Shown here: positions 43,201 through 52,817 of the stretch, piece after piece
How positions within the stretch are numbered: position 1 is the stretch's first letter
How the letters are laid out: every line of letters starts with the position of its first letter
Assembly (NCBI GenBank): GCA_004431415.1
Contig: QPMI01000603.1
Span: forward strand, 210,159-274,158
Reading direction: 5' to 3'
Length of the DNA: 64,000 nt
DNA from: Cyanophora paradoxa
Lineage: Eukaryota > Glaucocystophyceae > Cyanophorales > Cyanophoraceae
The notes under the pieces: model-generated
Databases searched by the model: none
What the model saw: the letters and a program-made list of their open reading frames with translations, nothing else
What the model was told of the DNA's origin: nothing
Position numbers and translations under genes: made by a program

Positions 43201-43818
43201 ATGGCGTATCTCTTCGAAGGTGAGCCGATCTTCTCGGTTCCGATTGCTGAAATGCGATTTGGTGTGAAGGATATTCTTGATCTTGCTGAAACTATTGAGG
43301 TTTTGCATCGAAAGATTGGAACATACTCTTATCCTGGAATGGATCAAATGGTTTGTTTTGGTTATTTTCGGAGAAATTCGGATCGGATTTGTGCGAGAAC
43401 TCGCGATGATCGGTTCTTCTATAATCATGTGAATTATAATGATCATGGTAAGTTTAGCCATCTTAATGAAGTGCGTAATGCTGAACTTGATTTCATCGTT
43501 GTTGTTAATTTTCATGATCTTCTTTTCAACACTACAAAGACTCACGATGACGTAATTAATGCAATTGGGATATGCTATGGACAAGAAGAACATCGTGAAC
43601 GTTACTATTTCCACATTCCAAGAGATCTTCGTGCTTATCATGCTAAGTTTGAAGAGCATGGATGGAAGATTGTGAACCGAGCGACTCTACGTAAATACCT
43701 TAAACAAAATGGCGCTCGTTGGGTTCGCGAAAACAACAGATGGTATACAGAGGATCAGAATGGTGTTGTCGCTGATATCTTCAAACCATATATCCCAATA
43801 GCTAATCGTTTCCAATAG
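43201..43818 (+). CDS. Viral protein of unknown function
   Basis: 205-aa intact ORF starting MAYLFEGEPIFSVPIAEMRF. It is one of the few long viral ORFs without a frameshift. Segments: RKIGTYSYPGMDQMVCFGYF, FHDLLFNTTKTHDDVINAIG and a basic C-terminal region, RATLRKYLKQNGARWVREN, that looks helix-turn-helix-like. No catalytic motif was recognised. It ends tail-to-tail with the minor capsid gene (stops overlap at about 43,802-43,818). It could be a regulator or DNA-binding protein, but this is a guess from the basic helix only. Confidence 0.6.
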   Translation: MAYLFEGEPIFSVPIAEMRFGVKDILDLAETIEVLHRKIGTYSYPGMDQMVCFGYFRRNSDRICARTRDDRFFYNHVNYNDHGKFSHLNEVRNAELDFIVVVNFHDLLFNTTKTHDDVINAIGICYGQEEHRERYYFHIPRDLRAYHAKFEEHGWKIVNRATLRKYLKQNGARWVRENNRWYTEDQNGVVADIFKPYIPIANRFQ

Positions 43819-44703
43819 CTACAAACTCCAACTGAAACGAATTATCGATACCATTCATATCTACAAGATCACCAAAATAATCACGAAATTCAACTGTTAA
43901 TTCACGAATAACAAGGTTTTTGTCTGTTATTTTTATGTATTCACCATGCTCTCCGCTATGGTAAACATACTTCCCGATGTCCTGACTCAATTGTAATCGC
44001 AAGATCGCGCCTTGATTCTGCGGTTGCGATTTCGGGACTATATTGTGGTTGGATGCAAAAGAAGAGAGTTCTTTGATGTGCATATACAAGTATTGCTCAG
44101 CGTTCATATCCGCCATCTTTGGACTTGTTGCTTTGTGTTGCAACGGCACTGGATCTACACCTTCAAACGTAATTCCCCATTGTGGGTGATCAGGTGTTAT
44201 TGGTCTTCCTGCATACGATAAGAAATTCTCAGGAGCGAATACAGACCTGTTATCTTCTAAATTGTGTTGCTGGCTTACCAATAATGCAGAACTCAGACCA
44301 AGTAGTTTGGCGATTCTATTGTTTGACGCTGCTATTTCGAATGGAACGCTGCTATAAAACTCTAACTTGTATGTTGTCGGGTTGTAGTATATCTTAAAGA
44401 ATGTATTTTCAAGAACTTCGTAGTTTAAACCGTAATTATATGGTTGAGTAACTCCAAAGTGTCCTTGGTTTATGTAACCACTTGGTAATGGAATACTTGC
44501 TGATTAAGGATGAAACCACCAATGTTATAACGAACTATAATATAATCGGTTCCAATCGAATTATAAATGCTGTTGGGAATCTCTGCATATAAGATACGAC
44601 ACTGTCGCGGTCTGGTTATTGGTGTGGTAAGTGAGACCTTGTAAGCATTTTCTTTCTGTCCATCTAATCGATCTCTACTATCGACATTGACAAGCCGAAT
44701 CAT
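43802..44703 (-). CDS. Minor capsid (penton-like) protein, minus strand, one frameshift
   Basis: From ATG 44,703: MIRLVNVDSRDRLDGQKENA, then YKVSLTTPITRPRQCRILYA and EIPNSIYNSIGTDYI. The NVDSRDR..Y.V.L..PI....I..AEIPN..YN layout is typical of penton-like minor capsid proteins of virophages and Polinton-like viruses. A one-base shift near 44,505 leads to PSGYINQGHFGVTQPYNYGL, ASNNRIAKLLGLSSALLVSQ and QYLYMHIKELSSFASNHNIV, ending at 43,802. Length about 300 aa, right for a single-jelly-roll vertex protein. It is divergent from the next gene with only 28 bp between starts. The family call rests on the N-terminal pattern. Confidence 0.6.
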
Positions 44704-44731
44704 TTTATTATATGGTTATAGATAAAAGAAG
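44704..44731. promoter_or_regulatory. 28-bp bidirectional intergenic region
   Basis: AT-rich TTATTATATGGTTATAGATA separates the starts of the two divergent minor capsid genes. A shared TATA-like core promoter is inferred from its position and composition only. Confidence 0.4.
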
Positions 44732-45736
44732 ATGCCTGTGGAATACGTTGAAGTGTCTTCCTTCAAAACAATACCTAATCTGGATGCTCCAACATCACGA
44801 TTTGTTGCGGATCTTCCAAAGACGTATGAGAATGTAAGAGCGGTTCGCCTCGTCTCCGCTGAATTCTATAACTCCATCCCACTCATTAGCGGTGAAACAG
44901 AACCTGGGGATGCAACAATAGAGGATGCCTTTATTATCAATTTCAGCCAAAAGTCCACATCCACCGGTGCAAATGCTCCTGAGATTCTATATGATAGTTG
45001 GCGTTCTATTAGACCTGGTGCAGGTCTAAAAACCCCAATCAATACTCATCAGCAACTCGTTGCCCGAATCAATAACCGTTTTGAGAATCTCTCGCCTCCT
45101 TCTGCAATTCGCTGTGGTTGGGATGTAACCGCAAAAAGAGTTATCTTTTATGCTCCTGTGGAATTCTATATTTGCTTCTCATATGCAAAAGATCCTTCTG
45201 TTTCCGCAATCGAGAAAGCGCTACGACACGCTCGAATCTTGGGTCTGGATGCTGGACGCTGGGGAAACAAGTTCATTAAATCACAGACCTATGGAACAGA
45301 TACAAGCTCCGTTTTTACAGGTGCAAATGTAAACGGTATTATCTCAACATTCCCAACTGAGACCTGTAAAGATAACGTCTTTTTCGTGAGAGTAAAAGAA
45401 CTGGGTGACCTCGTCCAATGTGCCGATGGTCTCCTTACTGGATACTTCCATAAACTCATGGTTCAAGATAGAGAATTTGCGGAACACGTTTTTTACAATT
45501 CGACGGAAGCAAATCCGCTGTATAAATACTATAATAAGAAGATGTCACTATCGCAACTATCGGTAGATGTTGTGAATGCTCAAAATGAATTAATTGATTT
45601 CGAGGGGCAACCTGTGCATCTGACATTCGAGATCCGCTATGGTGATGAACCTGCCGGCGATCCGATTTATGAGTATTTCAAAATGAGAATGAGAGAAACC
45701 CACCCCTTCTATCCAAATATTGCGGGATTCGCGTAA
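44732..45736 (+). CDS. Penton-like minor capsid protein
   Basis: 334-aa ORF without frameshift. The start MPVEYVEVSSFKTIPNLDAP is followed by RFVADLPKTYENVRAVRLVS and AEFYNSIPLISGE, the same V.L.SAE..NSIP layout as the minus-strand neighbour. Later segments: LVARINNRFENLSPPSAIRC, VEFYICFSYAKDPSV, RHARILGLDAGRWGNKF and a C-terminal VHLTFEIRYGDEP strand. Position directly upstream of the major capsid gene matches the penton-MCP order common in these viruses. It would form the capsid vertices. A second copy-like gene in the opposite orientation is unusual. Confidence 0.6.
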   Translation: MPVEYVEVSSFKTIPNLDAPTSRFVADLPKTYENVRAVRLVSAEFYNSIPLISGETEPGDATIEDAFIINFSQKSTSTGANAPEILYDSWRSIRPGAGLKTPINTHQQLVARINNRFENLSPPSAIRCGWDVTAKRVIFYAPVEFYICFSYAKDPSVSAIEKALRHARILGLDAGRWGNKFIKSQTYGTDTSSVFTGANVNGIISTFPTETCKDNVFFVRVKELGDLVQCADGLLTGYFHKLMVQDREFAEHVFYNSTEANPLYKYYNKKMSLSQLSVDVVNAQNELIDFEGQPVHLTFEIRYGDEPAGDPIYEYFKMRMRETHPFYPNIAGFA

Positions 45737-45790
45737 ATTAAGGATCATTCACAGAATTTTTATATTTTTGTATAGTAAAAGCAAAACAGA

Positions 45791-47185
45791 ATGGATGTTA
45801 CCTCGACCCTTCAACGTCTTTCTCTGAAAGAGGCGCTAACAACGCCCGAGGAAGCCAAAGCGTTCTTCCTCGATAACTCGCTTATGCTTGGTCTCGAATC
45901 GAAGACGAAACCCGTTCTCGTAACTGTTAGTCCATCGACAACCTATGACAACAACGTAGGTCAACGCGTTTCTTTCAAACTTCCCCGCTACAACTTTGTT
46001 GGTAAAATCGAACTCGCTTTCGATCTTCCCGAACTAACCGCTTTCGAAGGCGATACCGACCTGGTGCGCAATGGTTACACCCGCCCGTAGGTGCGCTTGT
46101 AGAGCGTCTTGAATTCTCGTATGGCTCGTATACCTACCACGTGCCGTCTGATTTCCTGGCGATTTTCCCACTGGTCTACTATTCAGAAGATCAACTGGCA
46201 AAAAAGAAGCGCTCTATGGGAATGCTCCATGGTATTCCCGCTCACGGAACCAACCGTAAAGGTGGCGCTTTCTTCGTTGAGATTCCGGTGCCGTGGTTGA
46301 ACCACTACCTACCACTTGGCGCTCTCTCGGGTGAAGCCGTTATCACTGTGTGGTTTAAGGAAGCCAACAAGGGTTACCTTGAAACTTCTTATGGTGGTCG
46401 CTCTCTTCCAGTTGTTACTGATGCTGCCGATAAATCCACCGATGATGGACTGGGAAGCGCTACCAATGTTACACTTGCTAATGTTGGTCAAAACATCACC
46501 ACTGGTGAAATTACTGGGTTCGAAGTTGCTGGAACTGTTCCTCCAATGACCCATTACATCTCCATTAAGTCTCCTCGTCTCTACATGCATGCTATTAACG
46601 TTTCAGATGAACTATTTGCTACTGTTATTGAGAAGGTTAAGACCACGGGGATGGCTATTCCGCTCTCGATATCGGTTTCGTCGATGCAATCGGTGTTCAG
46701 GCAAAAGGTAACACTCAACCCAACCGAATCAATCTTAGCCAAATCTCCGGTCTGGTTTATGCTCTTCTTGTCTCTGTTCGCGATGCTGATGGTGTCGATA
46801 CTTCCAATGGTTCTCACAGCGTCCTTAAAACGCTTGCGAATGCGAAGGATATCACGATGACTTGTGAGATCAATGGACAGCGTCTGTATTCCACGGAGCC
46901 AATCCGCTACTCAAAGGAGCGGAACTCATCGCCGATGCCTTCAAATGCTCAAACATGGACAAGGAAGCAAACCGTTACGTCCTTACCGGTCTTCCATTCT
47001 GTGTTGATGGTGAGAAGGCGATTCGCAACATTGCCCAATCTGGATATGTTGACCTTACGAACTCGTCGTCATCATTCCTTACTCTGTATCTTCCTGCTAA
47101 TCGCACAATTACTGTTAACGTTCGCGCTCTCATGCATTCGTTCATTATTGTCGATAAGGACGGAATTCGCCGCATTAATCTCTAA
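45791..47185 (+). CDS. Major capsid protein candidate (three frameshifts)
   Basis: ATG 45,791: MDVTSTLQRLSLKEALTTPE. The protein then has VGQRVSFKLPRYNFVGKIEL, a strand-rich start typical of double-jelly-roll capsids. Single-base shifts near 46,085, 46,665 and 46,915 link VGALVERLEFSYGSYTYHVP, PVPWLNHYLPLGALSGEAVI, GNTQPNRINLSQISGLVYAL and RYVLTGLPFCVDGEKAIRN. The end is NVRALMHSFIIVDKDGIRRI, stop at 47,185. Total about 465 residues, near the usual 500-600 but on the short side. Gene order (penton, this gene, ATPase) and beta-rich sequence support the call. No family signature was checked, so a structure prediction would decide. Confidence 0.6.
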
Positions 47186-47246
47186 ACCATTATCAGTAAG
47201 ATTTTGTTATTTTTATCTATCTTTATTAAGAAAGATCTACTACGCC

Positions 47247-48027
47247 ATGTCCGACGTTCCTGAATTTAATGCTGGTGAGATGATAAACCCACCATTCCGT
47301 GTCTTAGCAATTGGAAAATCTGCGACGGGTAAAAGCGAAGCGGTCAAGTATTGGCTAAAACAGCTACATGATGCGAAAAAGATAGATGTGGTTCTCGTTG
47401 TAAGTGGGACGAGTTTCAATCATTTCTGGGATAAAGTAGCAACATTGCAACTCGGTAAATGGGATGCGCCTTACATCGCTAAACTTCTCGATGAAAGACA
47501 AGAGAAAATTGAGAAAGGAGAACCGTTAACCATTATGTGTCGTTCTCGATGATCTTATAGACAATGAGATAGTCGATCTAACCCGTGATAAAATTATTGG
47601 AAGTCTTTACAGCCGTGGAAGACATTCGAAAATTTCGATTATCTGCATAACTCAGAAACTGCGTAAGGTTTCTTCAACCATTCGCGTTAATTCGGATTAT
47701 GCAATGTTCCTTAGTGCCGCCAATCGCAAAGAACTGGAAGCCATTGAAGAAGAATACAATATCATGCGGGATAAAGACGCTTTCTATAAGATGTTTGAGG
47801 AATACGTTCACTCCTATCAGTTTCTCATTTGGAGTTCTGCGAATTATTCGGTGGAATACTATGTTGATAAAGCGGAACTCGTTAAAGAGTTTGGGTTTCC
47901 TCGGTTTCACAGAAAGCCCAAAAAGAAAGAAGACGAATTAAAACCACCCGAGAAGGAGGAAGCGCCGAAAGAGATAAAGAGCGCTGTTCACACGAATAAG
48001 TTGATGCGATATAAGAGGGGATTGTAA
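47247..48027 (+). CDS. DNA-packaging ATPase (FtsK/HerA type), one frameshift
   Basis: ATG 47,247. N-terminal segment FNAGEMINPPFRVLAIGKSA includes Walker A GKSATGKSE at about 47,310-47,340. Then IDVVLVVSGTSFNHFWDKVA. A one-base shift near 47,545 leads to the Walker B region VLDDLIDNEIVDLTRD, a sensor-like IGSLYSRGRHSKISIICITQ and the Arg-containing VNSDYAMFLSAANRKELEA. The C-terminus is Lys/Glu/Pro-rich. About 259 aa, typical of virophage and Polinton ATPases that pump DNA into the capsid. It lies 61 bp after the capsid candidate. Confidence 0.8.
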
Positions 48028-48055
48028 AATTATCTCTGTATGTTATAAATATACA

Positions 48056-48786
48056 ATGCCGCCGAAACGTAGAGGTGTTCCCGCTGGTGCTATGTCATAT
48101 TCCGGCGGTGAAAGTCATGGATCTCTCAACACCACACCCATGAAATTCAACGGAATGAGCGAAGTGAAACCATCACAACAGGAAGAAGACCCTTAAATGC
48201 CGCTTATGAAGAAGCGCCCGGTGATAAAGCGCCGCAAACATCCCAAAGTGAGCAATTGAACATCTCGCCGGAAGTCTCGAAGATGAAGGCGGTCGGTGAA
48301 GGCGCCCGTCGGATTATCGGTGCTGCCGATGATCGTGAACTCGGTCTCAAAGATCTTTCCCTCGCTCGCAAGGGTGAAGGTGTTTCCAAAGAATCCGACA
48401 AGGTAATTCAATCGATGGCTGGTGAAGTTACTTACAAGGTTGCGCCAACTCAAAACATCCACCGAATCCCGAAAGCGCAATGGGATGAGATGACCGCTAA
48501 ATTAAAGGATCTGGAAGCAAAATCAAGCGCTCTTGAACAGTATGTAACTGAGAAGAAGGAGCGATCGAAAATCAAGGAAATGCTGCGCAAAGAGGTATTC
48601 CGAATGGGTATTACTGGTGTTCCTGATAAGCAGTTTATTGGTAAGAAGGAGACCCAAATTGACGAACAAGCGGTAGATGAGTTGAAGACAAAGACCCAAA
48701 AGGGAACTGTTGAACCTGGTGCTACCAAAGCGGAAGTCGACAAAGGTGTAGCTCCCACAGCATACAAGCGGAGAGTTTGGCTTTAA
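48056..48786 (+). CDS. Viral protein of unknown function, charged and helical (one frameshift)
   Basis: ATG 48,056 (MPPKRRGVPAGAMSYSGGES). The frame stops at 48,196, but a one-base shift near 48,190 continues into SEQLNISPEVSKMKAVGEGA. A coiled-coil region follows (MTAKLKDLEAKSSALEQYVT) and a C-terminus with MGITGVPDKQFIGKKETQID. About 243 aa. It follows the ATPase by 28 bp, within the presumed virion gene block, so a structural or scaffold role is possible. No domain recognised. Confidence 0.55.
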
Positions 48787-48812
48787 TTATATATTGTTTA
48801 AAGAGGGAATCA

Positions 48813-49031
48813 ATGGAGTTTCTGAAAAAGATCATTGAGATGTTTGAGATGCATTGCGTAACCGATTGTCACAATGACTGCTGCGATACGAAATTCGAAA
48901 TGGATTTCTCAGATGGTGGAAGCAATGGAGGGCGAAGGCAATCGCAAGATTCGATAACAACTGAGACAGTCACCGTTACGGAAACTGAGACTGTCCGTCG
49001 CCGATCGTTTTCGCATAACGATCATAAATAA
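48813..49031 (+). CDS. Small Cys-rich viral protein
   Basis: 72 aa, start MEFLKKIIEMFEMHCVTDCH. HC..DCHNDCC forms a tight Cys/His cluster that could bind metal. A Thr/Glu-rich stretch (TTETVTVTETETV) and a basic RRRSF tail follow. Starts 26 bp after the previous stop, behind an AT-rich segment. Function unknown. Confidence 0.5.
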   Translation: MEFLKKIIEMFEMHCVTDCHNDCCDTKFEMDFSDGGSNGGRRQSQDSITTETVTVTETETVRRRSFSHNDHK

Positions 49032-49052
49032 TATCTTTGGTTATGGTATCAA

Positions 49053-49163
49053 ATGTCACTCGAAGAGATCTACGACATCATACTATCGAAACGAAGGATT
49101 TACGCCGTTAAATCTGCAATTGAAGAACGTAGACACCAACTGGCTTTGGTCAACAAAAAATGA
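49053..49163 (+). CDS. Very short viral ORF
   Basis: 36 aa (MSLEEIYDIILSKRRIYAVK and a basic helical end). It may be a complete small protein or an N-terminal piece of the next gene separated by frame changes. Weak support. Confidence 0.25.
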   Translation: MSLEEIYDIILSKRRIYAVKSAIEERRHQLALVNKK

Positions 49164-49239
49164 CACCATAAAATACTTAAAGACATCAGGCATAATACAG
49201 AGTGGTAAAACATTTTCTCAACTACATATAAAGGGGAAC

Positions 49240-49476
49240 ATGGCGACTGTAATTCATATAACCGAAGACATGATTAGCGTTGTCGAATTCGGCGATGAAG
49301 AAGAGGAGACCCGCGCCAATTACAAGATGAGAGATGCTCTAAGGAAGCGAACGCTCTACAACGAAGACCCCGTTTATCGGGAGTATAAGAAGGCGCAATC
49401 GCTCGCTTCATATTATCGTCGTAAGGAGCGGGAGGGAATCGAAAACAAGTCACGGGGACGTCCACGAAAGTATTGA
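49240..49476 (+). CDS. Small basic viral protein with AT-hook-like end
   Basis: 78 aa from ATG 49,240 (MATVIHITEDMISVVEFGDE); an in-frame start at 49,120 is also possible. The middle is charged, with YKMRDALRKRTLYNEDPVY and ASYYRRKEREGIE. The last residues, SRGRPRKY, match the RGRP core of an AT-hook, which binds the minor groove of AT-rich DNA. This would suit an AT-rich genome. The role is inferred. Confidence 0.45.
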   Translation: MATVIHITEDMISVVEFGDEEEETRANYKMRDALRKRTLYNEDPVYREYKKAQSLASYYRRKEREGIENKSRGRPRKY

Positions 49477-49525
49477 GGGAAATACCCATTTGACCGCTGA
49501 ACCCAATTACTCATTTTTCGAGCGG

Positions 49526-49547
49526 TCTATCGATATGCTTCGATAGA
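49526..49547. terminator. Hairpin between small genes and the primase-helicase
   Basis: TCTATCGA..TCGATAGA, an 8-bp perfect stem with a 6-base loop in the 206-bp gap before the primase-helicase. It could end transcription or be chance. Confidence 0.3.
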
Positions 49548-49682
49548 TCCGTAACCATCTCCCGATTGCCGTTTTTGGTAATTGAAGAGATATCAACCAC
49601 TTAAAGGTTAGCCGCCAAAAAATGACAGGAATCCGGAGAAACTCTTTTCTCCATCATAGATAAGACACCCCCGATTATCGAA

Positions 49683-52024
49683 ATGAACGCTGCCGCCAAG
49701 AAATCCCTGAAACGCCTTGTTGATTGGCTTCGTGAAGACGATGTCCTGTCTGAGAATATCGTAATACCCGTTGATCCCGATACCAAAAAACCCCTTTTCG
49801 CCCATAAAGACGGATCGTGGACTTGGGATAAATTCGATGAAGCCCTGAAATCCGGTAAGTATGTTGCTTGGGGCATTCTCGCTCGCAATATCGTGGTTAT
49901 CGACTTCGACCAAGAGGAGGATTTCACCAAATTCGAGGAGCAATTCCCCGATGATTTCGGTGGTGTCAATCCTCTTGCTAAAACCAAAAAAGGATATCAT
50001 GTTTACTTCTCTCGTCCTTCTGACTTCGATGCTGTGAAGATCTGGGATAAAGCGGGTGCTTTCAAAGGTTATCCTAAGATCGACTGTAAGACAATTGCGT
50101 CCACTGGAACTGCTGGGTTGATCAACGTTTCCCCAAGCCCCGGTAAAACTTGGATCAGAGAACCATGGGCGGAAGGCTGTGAGTTGATCGAACCGAGTGC
50201 TGAACTCCAAAAGTGGATGATTGACAACTACCTTTTTCCGAAAGGCGGACACTCTTCTATTGATAGGAGCATTGAAGAGGATTTGCAGAAACACATTCTC
50301 CGGAAACTTGAAGAATTTGGTTTCATCTTACCCACAATCATTAATGAGACCGAGAAGGGTTACAGTTTCACTGCTGAGAACAAAGGTCTGATTTGTCCCT
50401 GCTGCAAGGGAAGCCATGACTCCAACAATTGGTATATACTTCAAGGGAACGAGAAAGACAAGTATATTGTTTCAAGTTATAGCACCAATTGCAAGAAGCG
50501 AGTTATGACGGTTCGCGTTCAAGCTGATACCGATGTTCAGATTGAAAAGCTAATTGATCGGTCGATTGGATCTGATGGCGGACATTATGATGTTGCCCAG
50601 GTTGCTTTTCTTGTTCTGCGAGACAGCTACAAGTATTCAAACAAGACGTGGTTCAAGTTCAACGAGGCTTACGGAATCTGGGAGATGGATGAGACCGGGA
50701 AACGAATCTATCTGTGTTTGAGTTGCAGGGTTTGCCCGGCTTATCTTCAACGTGCTGTGCAATTCGCTCAGAGAGCGCTTCGTGATGAAGAGAATCGTGC
50801 ATCTTTGGAGGAGAGATCACAGGTTCTTCTTGGTATCGCAAAGAAACTCAAACAGACTAATTACCGAACTTCTCTTCTGTCTGATCTCACAGTTCTGATG
50901 AACGATAAGACATTCTTCGAGAGACTTGATACTGTTACCAATGTGATTGGATTCACAAATGGCGTATTTGATCTGAATTCTATGACTTTCCGAAGGGGAC
51001 TCCCAGAAGACATGATCAGTAAGACTGTTGGTTATGATTATTGCCCCGAGGTGGATTCTGTGAAAGTCACCAAGATCCTTTCCATCTACTCTGACATCAT
51101 CGAAGAGGAAATTGAGCGCAATTTCGTGATGGGTTCGATCGCTTTCTCTCTGAGTGGTCGCACAGATATTCAAAAGTTCAATTTCTGGACTGGAATTGGA
51201 GCCAATGGTAAATCTCTCGTTCAGGAGATGGTCAAGCAAACATTCGGACAGTATTTCGGAACAATCAATATGTCATATTGGACGAAACCGAAAAAGAATG
51301 CATCAGACGCTACACCTGAACTTGCGGATATTCTGGGTCGTCGCATTATCTTTTCAAATGAAGCGGAAGATGGCGACAAGCTTCAAATTAGCAAGATCAA
51401 AGAGATTACAGGTGGTAACGAGATGAAGGTTCGCGCCCTGTTCAAAGATCCTGTTACCTACATTCCTATGGGTCAAATCTTCTTATCGACGAATGAGAAC
51501 CTGGGATGAGTAAACCCGATGCTGCGATTTACCGGCGACTCTCTTACTATCGTTTCTCTTGCGTCTTCAAGCCCAACCCTCAACCTGGTGAGAAGAAAGC
51601 GGATACTTCACTTATGTCCATCATGAATGACGACGAATACAAGATGGCTCAAATGTCGATCTTCTTGGACATGTGGAAGAAACAGGATCTTGCACAGCTG
51701 CTGATGAATCCGCCACAGTCTATCATCGATCAGGGACTGGAATACTTCAATGATAACGATAAAATCGGGGAGTGGCTCCGCAGCACTTATGAGAAGACTG
51801 GAAGCCGAAACGATTTCATTAGGAGTGAAGCTATCATTACTGGCTATCGTTCTGTTGATGATAAAACCGATGCCGCCAGTATTGGAAAGCGAGTCCGCGA
51901 AGTCTTTAATGTGAAGTCTGAAACTGTTCGAGAAAGAGGTCAGGTGAAGCGTGGTTACTTCGGACTGAAAAAGAAGATTATGATTGAGGACGACGATGAC
52001 GACGACGTAGAGGCTCCCAACTAA
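49683..52024 (+). CDS. AEP primase - SF3 helicase fusion (one frameshift)
   Basis: Replication protein of about 780 aa. The N-terminal archaeo-eukaryotic primase has the metal-binding DxD in ARNIVVIDFDQEEDF (about residues 60-80) and the conserved His in KKGYHVYFSRP. A Cys-rich segment, LICPCCKGSHD, near 50,393 may bind zinc. The SF3 helicase domain has Walker A GIGANGKSLVQEM at about 51,193, Walker B-like LGRRIIFSNEAEDGD and motif C MGQIFLSTNEN. A one-base shift near 51,503 precedes the C-terminal D5-type region (PDAAIYRRLSYYRFSCVFKP). It ends with a poly-Asp tail. Such fusions unwind and prime viral DNA in virophages and related viruses. Confidence 0.85.
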
Positions 52025-52091
52025 TTACAACAAAACATACTATTCTTACTGATAATTCATACTTTTTTTATAACCTTACTGAAAACAGTAA

Positions 52092-52182
52092 GTGTAACAG
52101 GTGTAACAGGTAAATCCCAAACTTCGCTCCTAGGGAGGTGAAAATCCGAAAACTTTGGATTTACCTGTTACACCCGTTACAC
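52092..52182. repeat. Palindromic repeat, copy 3
   Basis: Same element as at 42,691 and 42,851: arms GTGTAACAGGTGTAACAGG and the reverse complement, centre CTCCTAGGGAGG. It lies 68 bp after the primase-helicase stop. Confidence 0.85.
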
Positions 52183-52242
52183 CGAATAAAAAATAAAAAA
52201 TTGACTGGTGATTTAAAAATTGAACGTGTGTCTCAGTTGAAA

Positions 52243-52401
52243 ATGAATAGCGTCAAAATGAACCAATCGGTTGTGGAAGGTGATTTGGAAGAGGTTGCAA
52301 AGTTCATAAAGTATAATTGTGGTATCAATAACAGGCGGAAGAGAAACTATGTTACTATATATATTCCAAAGGAAACAACGGTGAGAATCATTAGAACTTA
52401 A
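52243..52401 (+). CDS. Short viral ORF, unknown
   Basis: 52 aa from ATG 52,243 (MNSVKMNQSVVEGDLEEVAK, then RRKRNYVTIYIPKETTVRI). The acidic helix then basic strand looks protein-like, but there is no known family. The frame is open further upstream through the palindrome, which is not credible coding. Confidence 0.3.
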   Translation: MNSVKMNQSVVEGDLEEVAKFIKYNCGINNRRKRNYVTIYIPKETTVRIIRT

Positions 52402-52443
52402 TGCGTTCAAAATCCAAAATAAAAATGTTCCTTTATAGCAAAG

Positions 52444-52665
52444 ATGCCCCGCCAAACGAACAGACTGATCAAAGAAAAGAAAAATGAAATACTTGGATTG
52501 TTAGGAACTCTCTTAGTTACAGGTGAGATCACCGAAGCGGAATACGATAGAGAAGCCGCCATCTTAGATAGACGACCGCGATTAGGTCAACTCACTGAGA
52601 TTGCAAATGACCTCTACGATCGCATGCAACGAATGGAGGAATTTATGGTGAAGGACAGAGATTAG
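52444..52665 (+). CDS. Small helical viral protein
   Basis: 73 aa (MPRQTNRLIKEKKNEILGLL, EITEAEYDREAAILDRRPRL, DLYDRMQRMEEFMVKDRD). Predicted helix pair with a SHOCT-like layout (gxIte.Ey..ka.ll), a short oligomerisation motif. Starts 42 bp after the previous ORF. Function unknown. Confidence 0.45.
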   Translation: MPRQTNRLIKEKKNEILGLLGTLLVTGEITEAEYDREAAILDRRPRLGQLTEIANDLYDRMQRMEEFMVKDRD

Positions 52666-52700
52666 GAGCAATTGAACCGGATATCGAAGATGGACAAGCG

Positions 52701-52817
52701 ATGAATCAAGCGTATTCGTGGTTGACCTATCGCGCCCGAAATGAAGTTGTCGTGGATGCTATCGAATTCCTCGAAAGAATCGCACCAAGTCTACCGCAAC
52801 GCATTAAAACCGCTTAG
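52701..52817 (+). CDS. Short ORF in front of the polymerase, possibly its N-terminus
   Basis: 38 aa (MNQAYSWLTYRARNEVVVDA, ending RIKTA). Directly after its stop the +2 frame reads into the polymerase. It is either a separate small gene or the polymerase start separated by a one-base shift near 52,815. Confidence 0.35.
   Translation: MNQAYSWLTYRARNEVVVDAIEFLERIAPSLPQRIKTA

Noticed and set aside
48056-48786. Maturation cysteine protease of the virus
   Set aside because: No His/Cys catalytic pattern in the charged coiled-coil protein. The protease is either absent, replaced, or beyond 64,000.
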